DNA of 64,000 bases from Athripsodes cinereus (GCA_947579605.1 OX388311.1:30320951-30384950), one strand, 5' to 3'. Counted from the first letter of the stretch, positions 41,579 through 53,337 are shown. Notes: generated by a model not told the origin, from the letters alone. Program-made: numbers and translations.

Positions 41579-42954
41579 CAATTTGCCGCATTTTGCAACA
41601 ATTGAAGACATATTATTATTACATTATGTACACAATTTTAATTCGTAATAAATAAATAAATAATAAGCAATAGTCAGCTCGCCACTGTCAAAGTTTAGCA
41701 ATCCCTGTACTGGTGATAATTAGGTACTATAATACTGTGTTTTCTTAATCAATTTATCATAAGTCTGTGAGCAGGTGTATGTATAATATTTGTAAGCAGG
41801 TATGTGTACTTATACCAAACCACAAATTAGCATAAAATTGTTAGACAATTTGTCGGTATTCATTATAGTCAATGGCTTGTAAATTAATACAAGCTTATTA
41901 TGTCGGGTTCATGACTTCATCCATATTTCATCACTTTTTAAACGTGATTCAAGGAAGCACAAGGCGTAATGAAAATTCGTGGAAAACGTTCGCAGCATCC
42001 GAGAATCGATTGTGAACGTACCTAGGTTATATACTTCGTAAATATTAATTATTAGTACATATTAATTAAGTATAGGTTTTATTATTTGTGAGTTCCGCTG
42101 AATTTCTGCGATGTGTATTCTTTAAAAATATACTTACACACAGTCATCTTTCATTTACGCAAGAACAATTATATTAATTTGGGAATTCCTTTTTTATGCT
42201 CTGCAATCATAAAATCACTGTAGCCACTCCTGCGGCCTTCGTTGCTTCTTCGAATGTTAAGTATCATACATGTTAGTATGGTACACAAATTAAACGTAAT
42301 AGTTTGCTTCGTGATAATCTGATTTAGACGTTAAAGACAATTTAGAGATTGGGTATCGTCAGTGGATCTTTAAAACCTCCTATGTACATTTTTCAAGATT
42401 TTATAGGAGGTCAAGAAAATTGTTTTATTAGATGACATTTTCTATGTGTCTGTCTCCTTCTTGCCTAAAAGTAATAGAGAGTAATTATATTGTAATTATA
42501 TACATACACACCCACTTATCGAAATATTATAATTTCATCGATCGTTCTCCACAGAATAATAAGTTTTGTAGTCCTAGTGTATGAAGTACTTTTTTTACTA
42601 CGCATACCTAACAAAGCAATAGAGTAAATAACCGTATTATGTAAAATACAATCACATTTCATTTCCTTATTAAATAAACCTGTTATAATAATATTATGTT
42701 TGATGTCTTCGCTATCTTCCTAATTTATGCCTATATTGATTATTATTGGCATAGTATCTCCTAACATAATTGTTGAGGGATTAATAGAAAATTTATAATT
42801 CGCTCAAACATATTATATTAATTGGCAGGATTGGCAGGTAAATACTTCAACAATTCACGACGTGAGTAAGTTTACTGCAAAATTGACTTTGCTGTTTCTA
42901 TGGGCTTATGAATGTGCTCCCTATTCTAATGGTAGAGTTTCGGATATTCAATTT
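41579..42954. other. AT-rich stretch, nothing recognised
   Basis: No conserved frame or known repeat was seen. Confidence 0.45.
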
Positions 42955-43052
42955 CGGATATTCTTTGGTTTGCTGGAAGATATTGCCTCCAGGCAATAAG
43001 CTCGCTAATTGCTCATGATTTTTTGATCAATAAAGTGTTACTATTGTTATTT
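42955..43052 (+). mobile_element. L2-like LINE 3' tail with altered hairpin
   Basis: GGTTTGCTGGAAGA, then TATTGCCT (42981-42988), CC, AGGCAATA (42991-42998), then AGCTCGCTAATTGCTC and a tail GATCAATAAAGTGTTACTA. Position and flanks match the other UTR copies, but the stem sequence is different on both sides. Confidence 0.75.
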
Positions 43053-43158
43053 AATCGAGGGAAAAGTTTGGTCTGAATGTCCCTTTTTCATAACTCACTG
43101 TTCCTATGACGACGACATCAGTGCGTAAGAAATGTGGAAGTGGTTCGGTTGGTGTAAT

Positions 43159-43345
43159 GATTGCCTGAATGGAAGAGGCTGGTTTCTACCGTATGCTCCT
43201 TCGAGGAGCATTGAATGTTGATTAAATGGATGGATTCTTCTTTTACAATCTTAAGGATGATTACACAACATAGAAATGTTTGTGAATACTTTTTATTAGA
43301 TACTTTTGTTATTTATTTCATCTTTTTCGATTGCCTGAATGGAAG
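43159..43345. repeat. Exact 17-bp direct repeat flanking 153 bp
   Basis: GATTGCCTGAATGGAAG occurs at 43159-43175 and 43329-43345. The length fits a retroelement target duplication. Between them is a perfect hairpin ATGCTCCT-TCG-AGGAGCAT (43193-43211). Confidence 0.6.
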
Positions 43346-43496
43346 TATTAATGTATTTTTAGAAAAAACTGGTCAGTTAAATCTGGCACTTCAAATTTTC
43401 CACAAAATAAAATTTCCATTTTGGATTGGTTATGACAATAGTTTGGAAAAACCGTCGACTTTTTTTGACAACACCGATTTCTTCAACAATAACTAA
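43322..43496 (+). CDS. Unrecognised coding-like fragment
   Basis: The frame reads FDCLNGSINVFLEKTGQLNL, ALQIFHKIKFPFWIGYDNSL, EKPSTFFDNTDFFNNN and then stops at 43496, with AATAAATATTAAATTT about 35 bp on. The composition is protein-like, unlike most chance frames here, but I do not recognise the family. No start codon belongs clearly to it: the listed upstream part (from 43215) lies inside the 153-bp segment bounded by direct repeats. Confidence 0.35.
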
Positions 43497-43835
43497 TTTT
43501 AATTATATTTTTATGTTTATATTGTACAAATAAATATTAAATTTTATTATTCAAACAACACGTGCGGTACTACTCTCCTGAACAAGTTTGCCACCTGTTT
43601 GGATAATTTAATTCACAAATTTCAACTCATTTGCATATAAGTTTATCTATTTATAGCCTTTGACCCCCACGCCATTAATATCTGGTCATCGCATTTTTTT
43701 CCTTTGTCATATATTTTTTTATACACGTCAATATCTGAATTTAAAAAAGATATTTCCTTATTTTTATTTTAAATCAAAATTAATGCCGAAAAATATGTTA
43801 ATTATGTTTGTGATGAAAAAATGTAGATCTATTTG

Positions 43836-44070
43836 TCATTACGGCATTTCCCACAAGCGAGGTAGCCAGTAGAATAACTACATACAATGAGCACTCGTAT
43901 TGTTCTCTCCGTGCCATTAAAGTATAAGATATTCAAGATGGGTGACATACCTCAACATTATTTTGTAGATGTTTAATGTCTTATATGAGATTTTTACGAA
44001 TATCTGGTTTTTACAGAATACTCGAAAGCTTACAGAAAAGAGTGGGAGATCTATTCTTCCCCGGGAACTT
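43836..44070 (-). repeat. F1 repeat, full length
   Basis: TCATTACGGCATTTCCCACA, AGCGAGGTAGCCAG, TTCTCTCCGTGCCATTAAAG, CAAGATGGGTGACATACCTC, TTTACAGAATACTCGAAAGC, AAAAGAGTGGGAGATC, TTCTTCCCCGGGAACT. Confidence 0.8.
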
Positions 44071-44358
44071 ACGTAACAATATAATTTTGGAAAAATTTAA
44101 TTTATTGCATTGTAGTCGAATCCGGAACCTCAAGAATGCGATGCAAACTCTCTGGCAATCAAACAAAGTGATAGCAGCTTTCTAAATTTCAACATTTCTC
44201 TCGTTGGAATTTCGAGTGGATCAATTATCGTTGATTGAAGTACATTATTATTCCCTCTTTGCTTTTGCACACAGTAGGTATATTCAATTCCCTTACAAAT
44301 CTGATGACTTGTGTGTTGCTGCCAACTTGAATGTTCTTGTTGGTTAAGTTTATAGGTT

Positions 44359-44636
44359 CATCATCATCATCATCATCGCCCTCAACGCTCCTCTCGGGAG
44401 CACAGGGCAGAAACCAGCCTCCTCCATTCAGAGCGTCTCTGTGCCAATTGCGTCACCTCTTCCCACGACATTCCTTGCGCTCTGATATCGTTGTCATAGG
44501 AACGGTGTATTGTGAAAGAGGGACGCCCGGGCCTACGGAACCCCTGCGGACGGAAGAACAGTGCTCTTTTTGGCCAACTATCATTGGGCATTCTCAAAAC
44601 ATGTCCCAGCCAGGACCATCGTCTCTTAACGACCAT
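44359..44636 (-). pseudogene. RTE-d LINE C-terminus with (TGA)n tail
   Basis: On the complement: RRWSWLGHVLRMPNDSWPKR, a GFRRPGRPS block, then GMSWEEVTQLAQRRSEWRRL and VSALCSREER, stop. A short ATG/TGA microsatellite (GATGATGATGATGATGA on the complement) follows directly, the usual end of RTE-type elements. The frame of 84 residues is open. The RT and endonuclease are absent. A decayed relative is at 4130. Confidence 0.8.
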
Positions 44637-44916
44637 TAATTATAATTATTTCTGCATTTAAATGCTTTATCTTTTTATAATTTTTTATTTGCGGTAATGC
44701 GAGTTTGGTTTACTAGACTTGCTTGGGCGAGCCTGTTATTTTGTTTTTTACCCTTATATTTACTTTTTTCCATTATTTTGTATCAACGTGCATGCTGTAG
44801 ACACGCTTTATTGGGGGTTGGCCTGACCAGATCAATGTGTATTTTTTATTATTTTTATGAATGTTTTTTGAACTCTCTGTGTGTGTCTCTCTGTCAAATA
44901 AATAAATAAATGACAT
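44637..44916 (+). other. Possible retroelement 3' UTR
   Basis: This unassigned sequence ends CTCTCTGTCAAATAAATAAA and TAAATG, resembling LINE or SINE tails. A chance-like frame (44697-44909) is not recognised. Confidence 0.35.
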
Positions 44917-45340
44917 GGTGACATGTAAATTGTCAAATCTAAATTTAATAAAATGTGTTTAGTCAAAAACATGCCAAGTGATTACCTTCTCTTGGCTAAT
45001 TACGGTGTCCATTAAATATTAAGTACAAAATTCAATTATATTTACATATTTACGTACTGGCTTGATCATTATTATCCTCACTGATTTCGTAATAACGCGT
45101 TTCGATAGATAATATTATTATCGAGTATGCAGATGCAATAAGTTCATTAAACTGCAACATAATATTACTAATAACATGTCTCTATATAAATATATGGCCT
45201 TTACTTATGATGGTATGATATGACGTAAGCAGAGTTATCGATTATGCGTTTCATCTGCATCCAAAGTATTTTGCATTAATTTTAATGAAATTTAGAGTAG
45301 TATATAATATTTAGTAGAATTTTTTGAACTACTACATCTA
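44917..45340. other. AT-rich stretch, nothing recognised
   Basis: No support for any gene or repeat. Confidence 0.45.
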
Positions 45341-45580
45341 CTATACCACCACCGCGTATCCCACTAGTGAGGTAGTCAGCAGACTATCTGCATGTGATAA
45401 ACATGCTAGCTGTTATCTCCGTGTTAACAAAAAATAAGACATTCAAGATGGGTGGCAAACCTCATCCCTGAAGTTAAGACTTAAAATATCTTTACTTTTT
45501 TGAACATCTGACTTTTTCAGCAAACTCGAAAACTTCAGGAAAAGAGTGGGAGATAATTTTTTTGTCAGATGCTCCACAAA
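45341..45580 (-). repeat. F1 repeat, full length
   Basis: It starts ATCTACTATACCACCACCGC, GTATCCCACTAGTGAGGTAG, then ACATTCAAGATGGGTGGCAA, ACCTCATCCCTGAAGTTAAG, AAACTCGAAAACTTCAGGAA, AAGAGTGGGAGATAATTTTT, and ends GATGCTCCAC. Confidence 0.85.
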
Positions 45581-46597
45581 TTTTTTGTTTAATCTATTTT
45601 AACCATTTCTTTTTAATTTCTCCTGTATTAATTTTCATTTTTATTAAGGCAATCAATACTTGTCATTTTGATTAATATTTTAGTTTTTTTTTTCAAATTG
45701 ACCTACAACTTTACAATTTACGTCGTTTTTTTACTCCTGTATTACTTCGTTTGAACTAAATATTGATCAATTATTTGTTCTTGTTTTTTAAGCTTATTTT
45801 TTAAGTTTGCTAACATGTAAAAGGCATAAAAGGCATAATGTGCTAAATGAATTTATAAAGTACCTAAATTACAGAAATCAGAGTGTGATATTCAACATAC
45901 CCTTCATACACTTTCTAGAATTTGTAAGTATTGTCAAGCCAAAATACCACCTGTTGAATTGATATATCAGCCCAATCCTTCTTTCCAACTGTTGAGTCTT
46001 GGCATCTAACTCAGGCGCATAAGTTGCAAATACCTACTTCCATAGCTTCGGAAATACATATTTATTAGATAAACAAAAGCAGCATTTTTTAAATTTATTA
46101 CGCAAATCATTGCATTTGTTTAATTTTCCACAGTTCGTTTAGCAATTAGTTCTCGTTTTCTTTAGAGTAACGGTACTCAATGACGAGTTTTCCGCCGTCA
46201 TAATAGGACAATTAACATTTTAATATAGGTACCTACGCAACACATTTCTTATGTATGACTCATTATTTTAGTTATTCATTATGTTGCTATTTATTTGTAA
46301 TTTTTTCCCAGTTCCAAACATTTTTTGCACATTTGACGTAAGAATAAGATAATAAAAGTTAAATTTTAAATTCTTACGAACCTGTACAGAAATTAGCTCA
46401 TTCTATTGAGATCCAAAATACAACAAAACTTTCAGTCTTTAGAACGTTCTTCTACGTGAACTTCCACCAAGCTCTTTTTATCGATAATATTGACCATTTA
46501 TAAATACTTCTAGATCTACATATTTACACCCATAGTTTAACCAATTATCATTTTTTTTTGGAGCACTTGAAAACTGTTTTTAAAAAAGTAGACGAAT
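45581..46597. other. AT-rich stretch, nothing certain
   Basis: 46455-46485 contains GAACTTCCACCAAGCTC, an end motif of the foldback family. Otherwise nothing is recognised. Confidence 0.4.
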
Positions 46598-46921
46598 CAT
46601 GGAGTTCCCCGCTAAATAGCAATTCCACGTTTTTCTGCAAATTTTCGAGTGTCCTGTTAATTGCAAGTATTCCCAAAACATTACTTTAACATCATTAATT
46701 CAACGGTGAGGTATGCCACCCATCCTGAATGCATTTTTATGGTTTAATGTATTTTTAAAAGGATAATAATGACTACATTTTATCTGAAAATTAAGTTTGT
46801 ACAAAAACTTTCCATATTGCCTTGAGGCAATCTCTTCCATTAAACGTGTGATATGACATGGATGTTCATTACATGCAGTTATTCCGCTGGCTACCCTCCT
46901 TGTGGGGAATGCCGTGATTGC
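46598..46921 (+). repeat. F1 repeat, full length with internal insertion
   Basis: Start TCATGGAGTTCCCCGCTAAA, AATTTTCGAGTGTCCTGTTA, CAACGGTGAGGTATGCCACC, CATCCTGAATGC. An AT-rich insertion of about 100 bp follows, then ATTACATGCAGTTATTCCGC, TGGCTACCCTCCTTGTGGGG, AATGCCGTGATTG. Confidence 0.75.
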
Positions 46922-47433
46922 ATATAATAATTTATGAATAAATGTATGGAAACCTTCAAGAATTTTTTCACCGTCACAAATTGCGAAGTTTTACAACATT
47001 TCAGTGTTGAACAATACCCATAAATATAGAGCCTCAAATTCTTAATATAGCCAACCTTCAAACTGCCGGAGACGCAGAAGAGAGTGTATGTATGTAATGT
47101 TTTACATTGTAATTACGATATTATTTATACATAATAATAGTCAGTTGTAAGGTAGGTAGACACAGACTGTCCATTCATCATTCGTGTTTACGACCTTCAG
47201 CAGTGTGTACACAACCAGGAAGAAAGAGGTCAAACAAGGTTGCATAACCAAATTAATACATATAACGTAACACAAAATAACCAACAAAATTGACAATATT
47301 ATTATGGTGTAATGTTTTATGTAATTCACAAAGACGTCACTTTTATCATTGAAAAATACGTTATTTTGTAATTTGAAGAAGTGCAATATGCCCTTCTACG
47401 TTTTATCGTTTAAATTTTAATAAACCCTTACCA
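46922..47433. other. AT-rich gap, nothing recognised
   Basis: A chance-like 81-codon frame on the complement (47141-47386) matches nothing. Confidence 0.4.
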
Positions 47434-47568
47434 AGTTTAAGACATTTTATATCTTCAGTTCAGCTTATCTTGAATGTCTCAACTTTTATTGAAATGAAGA
47501 GAACGATTTGCATGTTTATCACAAACAATTGGTCCCTCGGCTACTTCGCTTGTGATAGATGCCGTGAT
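47434..47568 (+). repeat. F1 repeat, 3' half
   Basis: AAGTTTAAGACATTTTATAT, CTTCAGTTCAGC, GAATGTCTCAACTTTTATTG, CATGTTTATCACAAACAATT, CTACTTCGCTTGTGATAGAT, GCCGTGATATTATG. Confidence 0.7.
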
Positions 47569-47599
47569 ATTATGAATGGTTGGATGAAATATCCCCGGT

Positions 47600-47692
47600 G
47601 CATAGAGTACATTTAATGTCAGTAATATTGTTGTCATGTTTTCTTTTACTGTCGATGTTTTTTTTTGTGCAATAAAGGTTATTATTATTATT
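47600..47692 (+). mobile_element. L2-like LINE tail scrap
   Basis: TTTTTTTTTGTGCAATAAAG followed by GTTATTATTATTATTTTT matches the terminal 40 bp of the 41240-41578 copy. The hairpin part is lost. Confidence 0.5.
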
Positions 47693-47949
47693 TTTATCTT
47701 CTCTCTAACTCAATACCAATTATATAATTTTGATTCTGTGATAAGTACTTAATAAGAAAAAATATGAAAATTCAACATACGTGTCGTTCACAACAACGAC
47801 AATTCACACCGATTGAGCTTGTTCCAAACTAAGACATGAATCTTGAATGATGGGTACTAACGCGACGATACATGCACATATGCAATAAACCAAACACATA
47901 TACATGTACCATACAGACCCATAACAATTTGAAAATAATGATAATTTTT

Positions 47950-48035
47950 CGATTTTCCATGCCGGGAGTCGAACCTGAGACCTCGTGACTATACGGCAAT
48001 GGCGTTACCTTCTCTCCACACCGGTCGTCAAACAA
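47950..48035 (-). mobile_element. tRNA-derived SINE head
   Basis: On the complement, GTGTGGAGAGAAGGTAACGC (A-box region) is followed by GAGGTCTCAGGTTCGACTCC with a perfect B box GGTTCGACTCC (47965-47975 on plus). The anticodon arm does not fold properly, so it is a SINE or tRNA-derived relic and not a tRNA gene. Confidence 0.55.
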
Positions 48036-49104
48036 ACATAATTTTAAAAAATGCATAGAAGCCTTTGGTAGGTAAATAAAATAAGTGTACCTAATAGGTA
48101 GATGTAATAGTGTTGCCAAATATAAAACGTAGTCTCGACGGAAATTTCGTGGATATTATATTAATCTGTTATCATCACCTTCCATCTTTACTGATTGGCG
48201 AAAGGATTACAAACTAAATGATACATAATTATAAAAACACATGATTTAATACACAATCTTTATTTTCCAGATAACGTTTTAATTAAAGAACAATAGGATT
48301 AAAAATAAAAACACCTTTGTACCGTCTGATGATTGTAATGTGTGCTATTTAATTTTACAAAAATCTATTTATCTATTTTACCACGACATCTTCCGTGCGT
48401 TTATATTGCATAATATATTAATTTTATGTAGGCTAAAATAGAGGGGGGGAAGGAAAATCGAGGGAAATAATGTTCATATAAAGTAAGATAAAATAGAAAA
48501 GAAGAAATTACTTAAACCAGAGATAACAATTACGGAATAGTGGGTATTCCGTGTTTGTGTGTAAGGGTGATTTTTAATCCAAGATTTATTCTTCCAGGTG
48601 TCGGGAACACATTTAGTGAAAATTAGACAGTTTTACATAACTGCATGTTCATAGGTATATGAACATTATTGCATTGTATACCTACTCTGTGCACATGACT
48701 TTATTACAAATGGTTAGTCACATGACGAATCTATTTCTGTTTAACATTTCACTATAAATTCATATATCGTAGGTATATACGTAGGTAACTATAATTGCCG
48801 TGGTACAGACACTAAGCAGACATACCTACCCAGTGTAATTAACTTCTTTACACATTATTCCTGAAACTAAGTTTTTAATTTGTTTTCATAGAGCATATTA
48901 GGTAATGTTGAAATTTTCACTGGTTTGTTTTCTATTAACTATGGTGTAGTTTGTGATATTTGGGAAATTTGTATGCGATAGGGACATAGACAGAAGGAAA
49001 GAAACCGGTGCGGTTCACTTCGACCCATAGTCAGCAAGTGCAATGTCTCAGATAAATTACCGTCATTTTTACACAAACACGGCCGTAACTAAGGAAGGAA
49101 GGAA
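48036..49104. other. AT-rich stretch, nothing recognised
   Basis: No coding or repeat match was found. Confidence 0.45.
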
Positions 49105-49530
49105 ATGGTATCAATGCTGTGGAGATGCGATTGCTGAGAAGAATGTTTGGTAAAATATTGCGTGTGGAATGAGAATATTAGGAGATCGAGCGGATGCAAG
49201 ATGACTGTTGTGGTTAGAATATGTGTAAATAAGTTTGGACATGTGGAGAAAATTGATAATAAAAAGATGACGAAGAGGGTGTATTTATCTGAAAGAGAGG
49301 GTGTGAGAAAGAGCAGACCTTCGAGAACCACGTGGATCAAAATCTCAAGTATGGACGCATGTTGAATAAGAGAAATCGGTGTTCGTGTATAAGAGATTGT
49401 ATGGATGGGGAGTAAATTAAATAAGTTATAAACGTATGAAGATTATTATTATTATTATGTATGTATTGATCTATATCGCGTTCCATCCTCACTGATGCCT
49501 TCCCCACTTGTGATACGGCGTCACGGTATA
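49105..49530 (+). mobile_element. RTE-a LINE 3' end, decayed
   Basis: The plus strand keeps GTGGAGATGCGATTGCTGAG, AGATGACTGTTGTGGTTAGA, AATAAGTTTGGACATGTGGA, GACGAAGAGGGTGTATTTAT, CTGAAAGAGAGGGTGTGAGA, TTGAATAAGAGAAATCGGTG. After a microsatellite (ATT, 49444-49457) it ends CTTCCCCACTTGTGATACGG, CGTCACGGTATAG. The 3' end is the segment whose likeness to the F1 end is strongest. Confidence 0.8.
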
Positions 49531-49632
49531 GATTTATAGGTTATAATAAATATTATTCCAACTGTATGTATGGTCTAAAGTCTAATAAATAAATAGACAA
49601 TCCTCCCCCATATTTCTTCAAGCGTCTCTGAC

Positions 49633-49743
49633 CTGTGGGCCCAGTCAAAACACAAGTAGCTACGAAAATTGACGAGTTCTCGCAACATCGTCCACGTTTG
49701 AACGAAAACGAAACGCTAATATGTGTTTTGACTAGGCCCACAG
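49633..49743. mobile_element. TIR element (MITE), 111 bp
   Basis: 22-bp ends with one mismatch: CTGTGGGCCCAGTCAAAACA at 49633 and, complemented, CTGTGGGCCTAGTCAAAACA at 49743. The short interior is non-coding. No clear target duplication is visible. Confidence 0.85.
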
Positions 49744-50035
49744 AACCCTTTACAGCCAATCACCAGCCCTCTAATGTCATTTCAGACAGTTTTACACAAT
49801 ATATTTTGTCTTCAGTCTGACGTCACCACACTGCGTCGCACGATGACTCAGTCTTTCACCACTACGTCATACATACTTGTATATCTACTCAATGCGTCGT
49901 ATTATAATAATTACTGTGTCTATAAGCACTACCTACTTTGTAGGTATGTACTACACAATATACTACCACGCATGTACCTGGCTAATTATCTGTATCAGCT
50001 ACTTTCGTTATACACCGATATTATTATACCCCGAA

Positions 50036-50272
50036 GAGTGCCCGGGTAAACGATAGGTCTCCCACACTTTTCTGTAGGTTCTTGAGTGTCCTGTAAAAGG
50101 CAAGTATTGGTAAAACATTTAACATCTTCAATACAATTTTCACGATTTTATATGCAGTTACTATGCCGTCTGAGCCACTTGTGAGCAATTGCCATGGAGA
50201 AGATGACCATGTTGTTTACCACGTACAATGATCCACTGGCTACCCTAATTATGGGAGATGCCTAGATGGTAA
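50036..50272 (+). repeat. F1 repeat, full length
   Basis: GTGCCCGGGTAAACGATAGG, TCTCCCACACTTTTCTGTAG, TTCTTGAGTGTCCTGTAAAA, GGCAAGTATTGG. A diverged middle follows, then CACTGGCTACCCTAATTATG, GGAGATGCCTAGATGGTA. Confidence 0.75.
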
Positions 50273-50278
50273 ATAGTA

Positions 50279-50565
50279 TAATTTATTAATAAAACACGAT
50301 TTATAGTTATTCCATTGTTGACTTTATTAATTTTGCGAGCCAGCTTTCAAAAGTTTCCGCTCTCATCGTCAGACAAAAGTAAAGTGAAGCTTCATTCCAA
50401 AGGTAGATTTGTGAGAACAATATAGAAAACAATAAAATAAGAATATAAGGGGATGAGTTATTGTCATGTATCGTTAATCATATTATTATAATTTTGAGCC
50501 GCTGTGGACGGTCTTATACTATGAACTTCCACCAAGAACCGTCGGTTGATAAATTAAACTTTATG
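50279..50565. mobile_element. Foldback-family element, one arm only (287 bp)
   Basis: AATTTATTAATAAAACACGA, GTTGACTTTATTAATTTTGC, GAGCCAGCTTTCAAAAGTTT and CCGCTCTCATCGTCAGAC at the left; GAACTTCCACCAAGAACCGT, CGGTTGATAAATTAAACTTT at the right. The flanks TGGTAAATAGTA (50267-50278) and TGGTAAAGTAGTA (50566-50578) look like a target duplication with small changes. It has the same ends as 16575-16850 but lacks the second arm. It lies next to the end of an F1 copy. Confidence 0.75.
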
Positions 50566-50955
50566 TGGTAAAGTAGTAGTAGTAATTTGGAATATATACA
50601 TACGTAGTACAATATATGCACACGTATATTAAATGTTTGTATATTAAGTTGGTACTACTTTTTCGTCTGCTACGCTTTCTTCACATACAAAGGTGCCTTG
50701 CAGACATCCGGCACATCTGGAGACACAATTTCGATTGTAAATCTGCATCTGAAATAAAAGCAATTGAGTCAAATCCATTTTCAGTCTCATAATTATAATT
50801 TAATGTTGCTGTAGATAATATTTGTAAGAAAAAGTATTTTATTTCATCACTCACAAATATTCATAGTCGTAAACATCCAGATTGGCAGTTTGTTACCGAT
50901 GATGGCTTCGTAGTAACTGAAACATGGCAATAAACCAAAATAATAATCAATACTA
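50566..50955. other. AT-rich gap, nothing recognised
   Basis: No feature could be supported. Confidence 0.4.
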
Positions 50956-51155
50956 AACCATTACGACATATCCACAAGTGAGGTACTCAGCAGGCCAGCT
51001 GCATGTAATAAATATGCAGCCGTCTTCTCCGTGCCAACAAAAAATTAAGACATTCCGAACGGATGTAAAATGTCATTATTTTTTTCAAACATCTGTCTTT
51101 TACAGGACACTCGAAGACTTAGGGAAAAGAGTGGTAGCCGGATATTCCACGGGTC
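50956..51155 (-). repeat. F1 repeat
   Basis: ACCATTACGACATATCCACA, AGTGAGGTACTCAGCAGGCC, AGCTGCATGTAATAAATATG, ATTAAGACATTCCGAACGGA, CATCTGTCTTTTACAGGACA, CTCGAAGACTTAGGGAAAAG, AGTGGTAGCCGGAT. The CCTCATCGCTGAA block is missing. Confidence 0.8.
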
Positions 51156-51188
51156 GACTTTATAATACATCCCTAATCTTATTATTAT

Positions 51189-51315
51189 GCGAACTTCCAA
51201 GCGTGCAGAGATATTCAATGCAAGGTTAAAGATTATGTTATTCGGGACGTGTGAAAATTCTTAAATGGACCCTTGCGGCGTTATTTTTTTCAAAATGGCG
51301 CATTTTTAAAACAAG
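51189..51315 (+). mobile_element. LINE 3' end, same lineage as 37917
   Basis: GCGAACTTCCAAGCGTGCAG, AGATATTCAATGCAAGGTTA, TTATTCGGGACGTGTGAAAA, TTCTTAAATGGACCCTTGCG, CAAAATGGCGCATTTTTAAA run parallel to 38169-38290. Confidence 0.75.
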
Positions 51316-52149
51316 TCGTCAAGATTTTTGTCAATAACAAAATAAAAAATTATTACCAGTTACAATTATTGAAAACATTTTTTTTTATGAAATAAAATTC
51401 ATGTACCAATCAGGAATTGATGTTTCATATTTCATGTGAAAAATGCTTCTTCATGAAATTCCTGAAGGGGAATGTCAACAAAATAAATATTATCTTTATT
51501 TGTAATCTGTAATAAATCCAGAGTCATAGAAAATGGAGCTATGTTGGCTTGATTACCAAGTGTAAATAAGTAGCCTTTACCATGTAAAATGTAATCAAAT
51601 TATGAATGACCACTCTCAACCAGTTCGTAGTAATAAATTATAACTATATTTTTTCTTTACACTTCTATAATCTACGTCTTTGTCTAACATTTAGTTTTTC
51701 TGGTCTATTCGAGTATGTTTCACACTCTTCTGACACTATACTAGATGAATGGTTGGGTGTCTGTGAACATGTCCACACGCGTAGTATTTCGTGATTAGGC
51801 ATGTCTATAAATTATTTTCCGAGTAACGGGTATTTTTATCTGTTGATCTTAAACCTGATTGAAATATATAAAAATATATATCACGTTGGTGATTTGGGTT
51901 TTACTAACTTCTTTTTATCCCCTCTGCCGACATACTACATCTTCTAGATAAAGCTATTCCGTAGTCTAAATGCCATCACTCACCAGGACGCCATGGCGAC
52001 GTCGCCGGCTACGTGTAATGGATGGCACTAAGGGTGTAATGGATGTATTTAGAATTTTCAATTCAGTTGAATGTTCAGTCAGCCTTTTATTTTAAACTCT
52101 TTATAGGAGCATAAGTTTGTGTTCGAACACTATATATTTATACACGTGT
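51316..52149. other. AT-rich stretch, nothing recognised
   Basis: No supported feature. Confidence 0.4.
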
Positions 52150-52199
52150 TTTTTATTGATTTATTATATTTTGAATGTTTTTAAACATTTTATTATTTT

Positions 52200-52634
52200 T
52201 TGAGTTGGGGGGGTGCGGCTGCAAGTGTGTTGAGTTCGTTGACCAGGGCACACAGAATAGTGTTAAAGGTGATGTGTGGATATCCCTACATCTATCCAAC
52301 GGGGGATTTACTGAGGGAGTGTCATGCCTTGGACGTGAGACAGATTTATATTTTAAGGTTAGCTGAATACCACCATAGAACAGCACCTGCGATTCTGTCT
52401 GCTACGCACCTGCATTTCACCAGACAGGTTTCTGATCAGAGACATTCTCAAGTGGAGACAAATACAACCTTCCGCCAGCGATTCCATACTGTATTGGCTC
52501 CGAAGGTGTATAACTCACTTAAGTCAGAGTGGAGACTCTTGCGGGGTGACGGCGCATTTAAGGGTGTGATCAAAAGGCATATTGTTGATATTGGGGTGGA
52601 TGAGTCGGAGGCCTTACTGAGGTTTTTGGTGTGA
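52200..52634 (+). pseudogene. CR1/L2-group LINE C-terminus, third lineage
   Basis: 144 residues: VLSSLTRAHRIVLKVMCGYP, YIYPTGDLLRECHALDVRQI, YILRLAEYHHRT, FRQRFHTVLAPKVYNSLKSE, and DGAFKGVIKRHI before the stop at 52632-52634. The pattern L..aqrivlk, PT..L....L.V, then P..YN.L, FK..IK fits a post-RT tail. It is not close to 937 or 37917. The long UTR (to about 53337) ends GAATAAATTATTATTATTAT. The RT core is missing. Confidence 0.65.
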
Positions 52635-53337
52635 TGGGGTGAGTATTGTTGTTGTTGCTTTCTTATTGATGTTCTTAGATTTCTTGGATTGAAAACTTGT
52701 TCAATTACACATTCGCTCACTCGCGTATTTGCCCGCGAACTCACTCATTGCCATACATAGCTTTTTACCTGAACTAATAAACTAACACACTGTTGAATCA
52801 GCCGCTAACCTATTGACTCGCTCATTCATTGGCTTTTGCCGGCATTCGGGGCTCATTGCGAAACCCAGTGCACTGGCGTGAACATTAAATAACTCACCAT
52901 CTCATTATTGAAGACTAATATACTGACGTTCATGACAATTATTACTAACCCAAGATACTAACACAGCCAATAATGACTCATTCGCAGACGGATTTCACTC
53001 ATTGACATTGCTAGATTATTCTCTGACCCATCTTTGTATTGTGGTGTGTGTTTATTTTTGTAATTGACCGTATTGTTGAGACATGTTTGTAAATAATTGA
53101 TTTTGTTTGACTAGATGTTTTTATTCATTTATTGTAAGGTTTTAGCTTTCTTTTTTATTTTTGCTTACTTCAAAAACTCTATTGTTTTATATCTCATTGG
53201 TATTTCTGCCACAACACAGCCCTATGGCTAGTGTGGAAGACATTTTTTTTATGATTGTATTAAGTATGTTCAACTGTGTTATAATGAAAATGTAAAGACG
53301 ATATTATTTGAATAAATTATTATTATTATTATTATTC
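52635..53337 (+). mobile_element. 3' UTR of the LINE at 52200, with (ATT)n end
   Basis: After the stop there are about 700 bp without coding. The sequence closes with GACGATATTATTTGAATAAA and then a 20-bp ATT microsatellite at 53316-53335. No target duplication was found. Confidence 0.5.

Noticed and set aside
47950..48035. tRNA gene
   Set aside because: The B box is good, but acceptor and anticodon stems do not form. SINE remnant is the better reading. The same applies to 25978-26050 and 15046.
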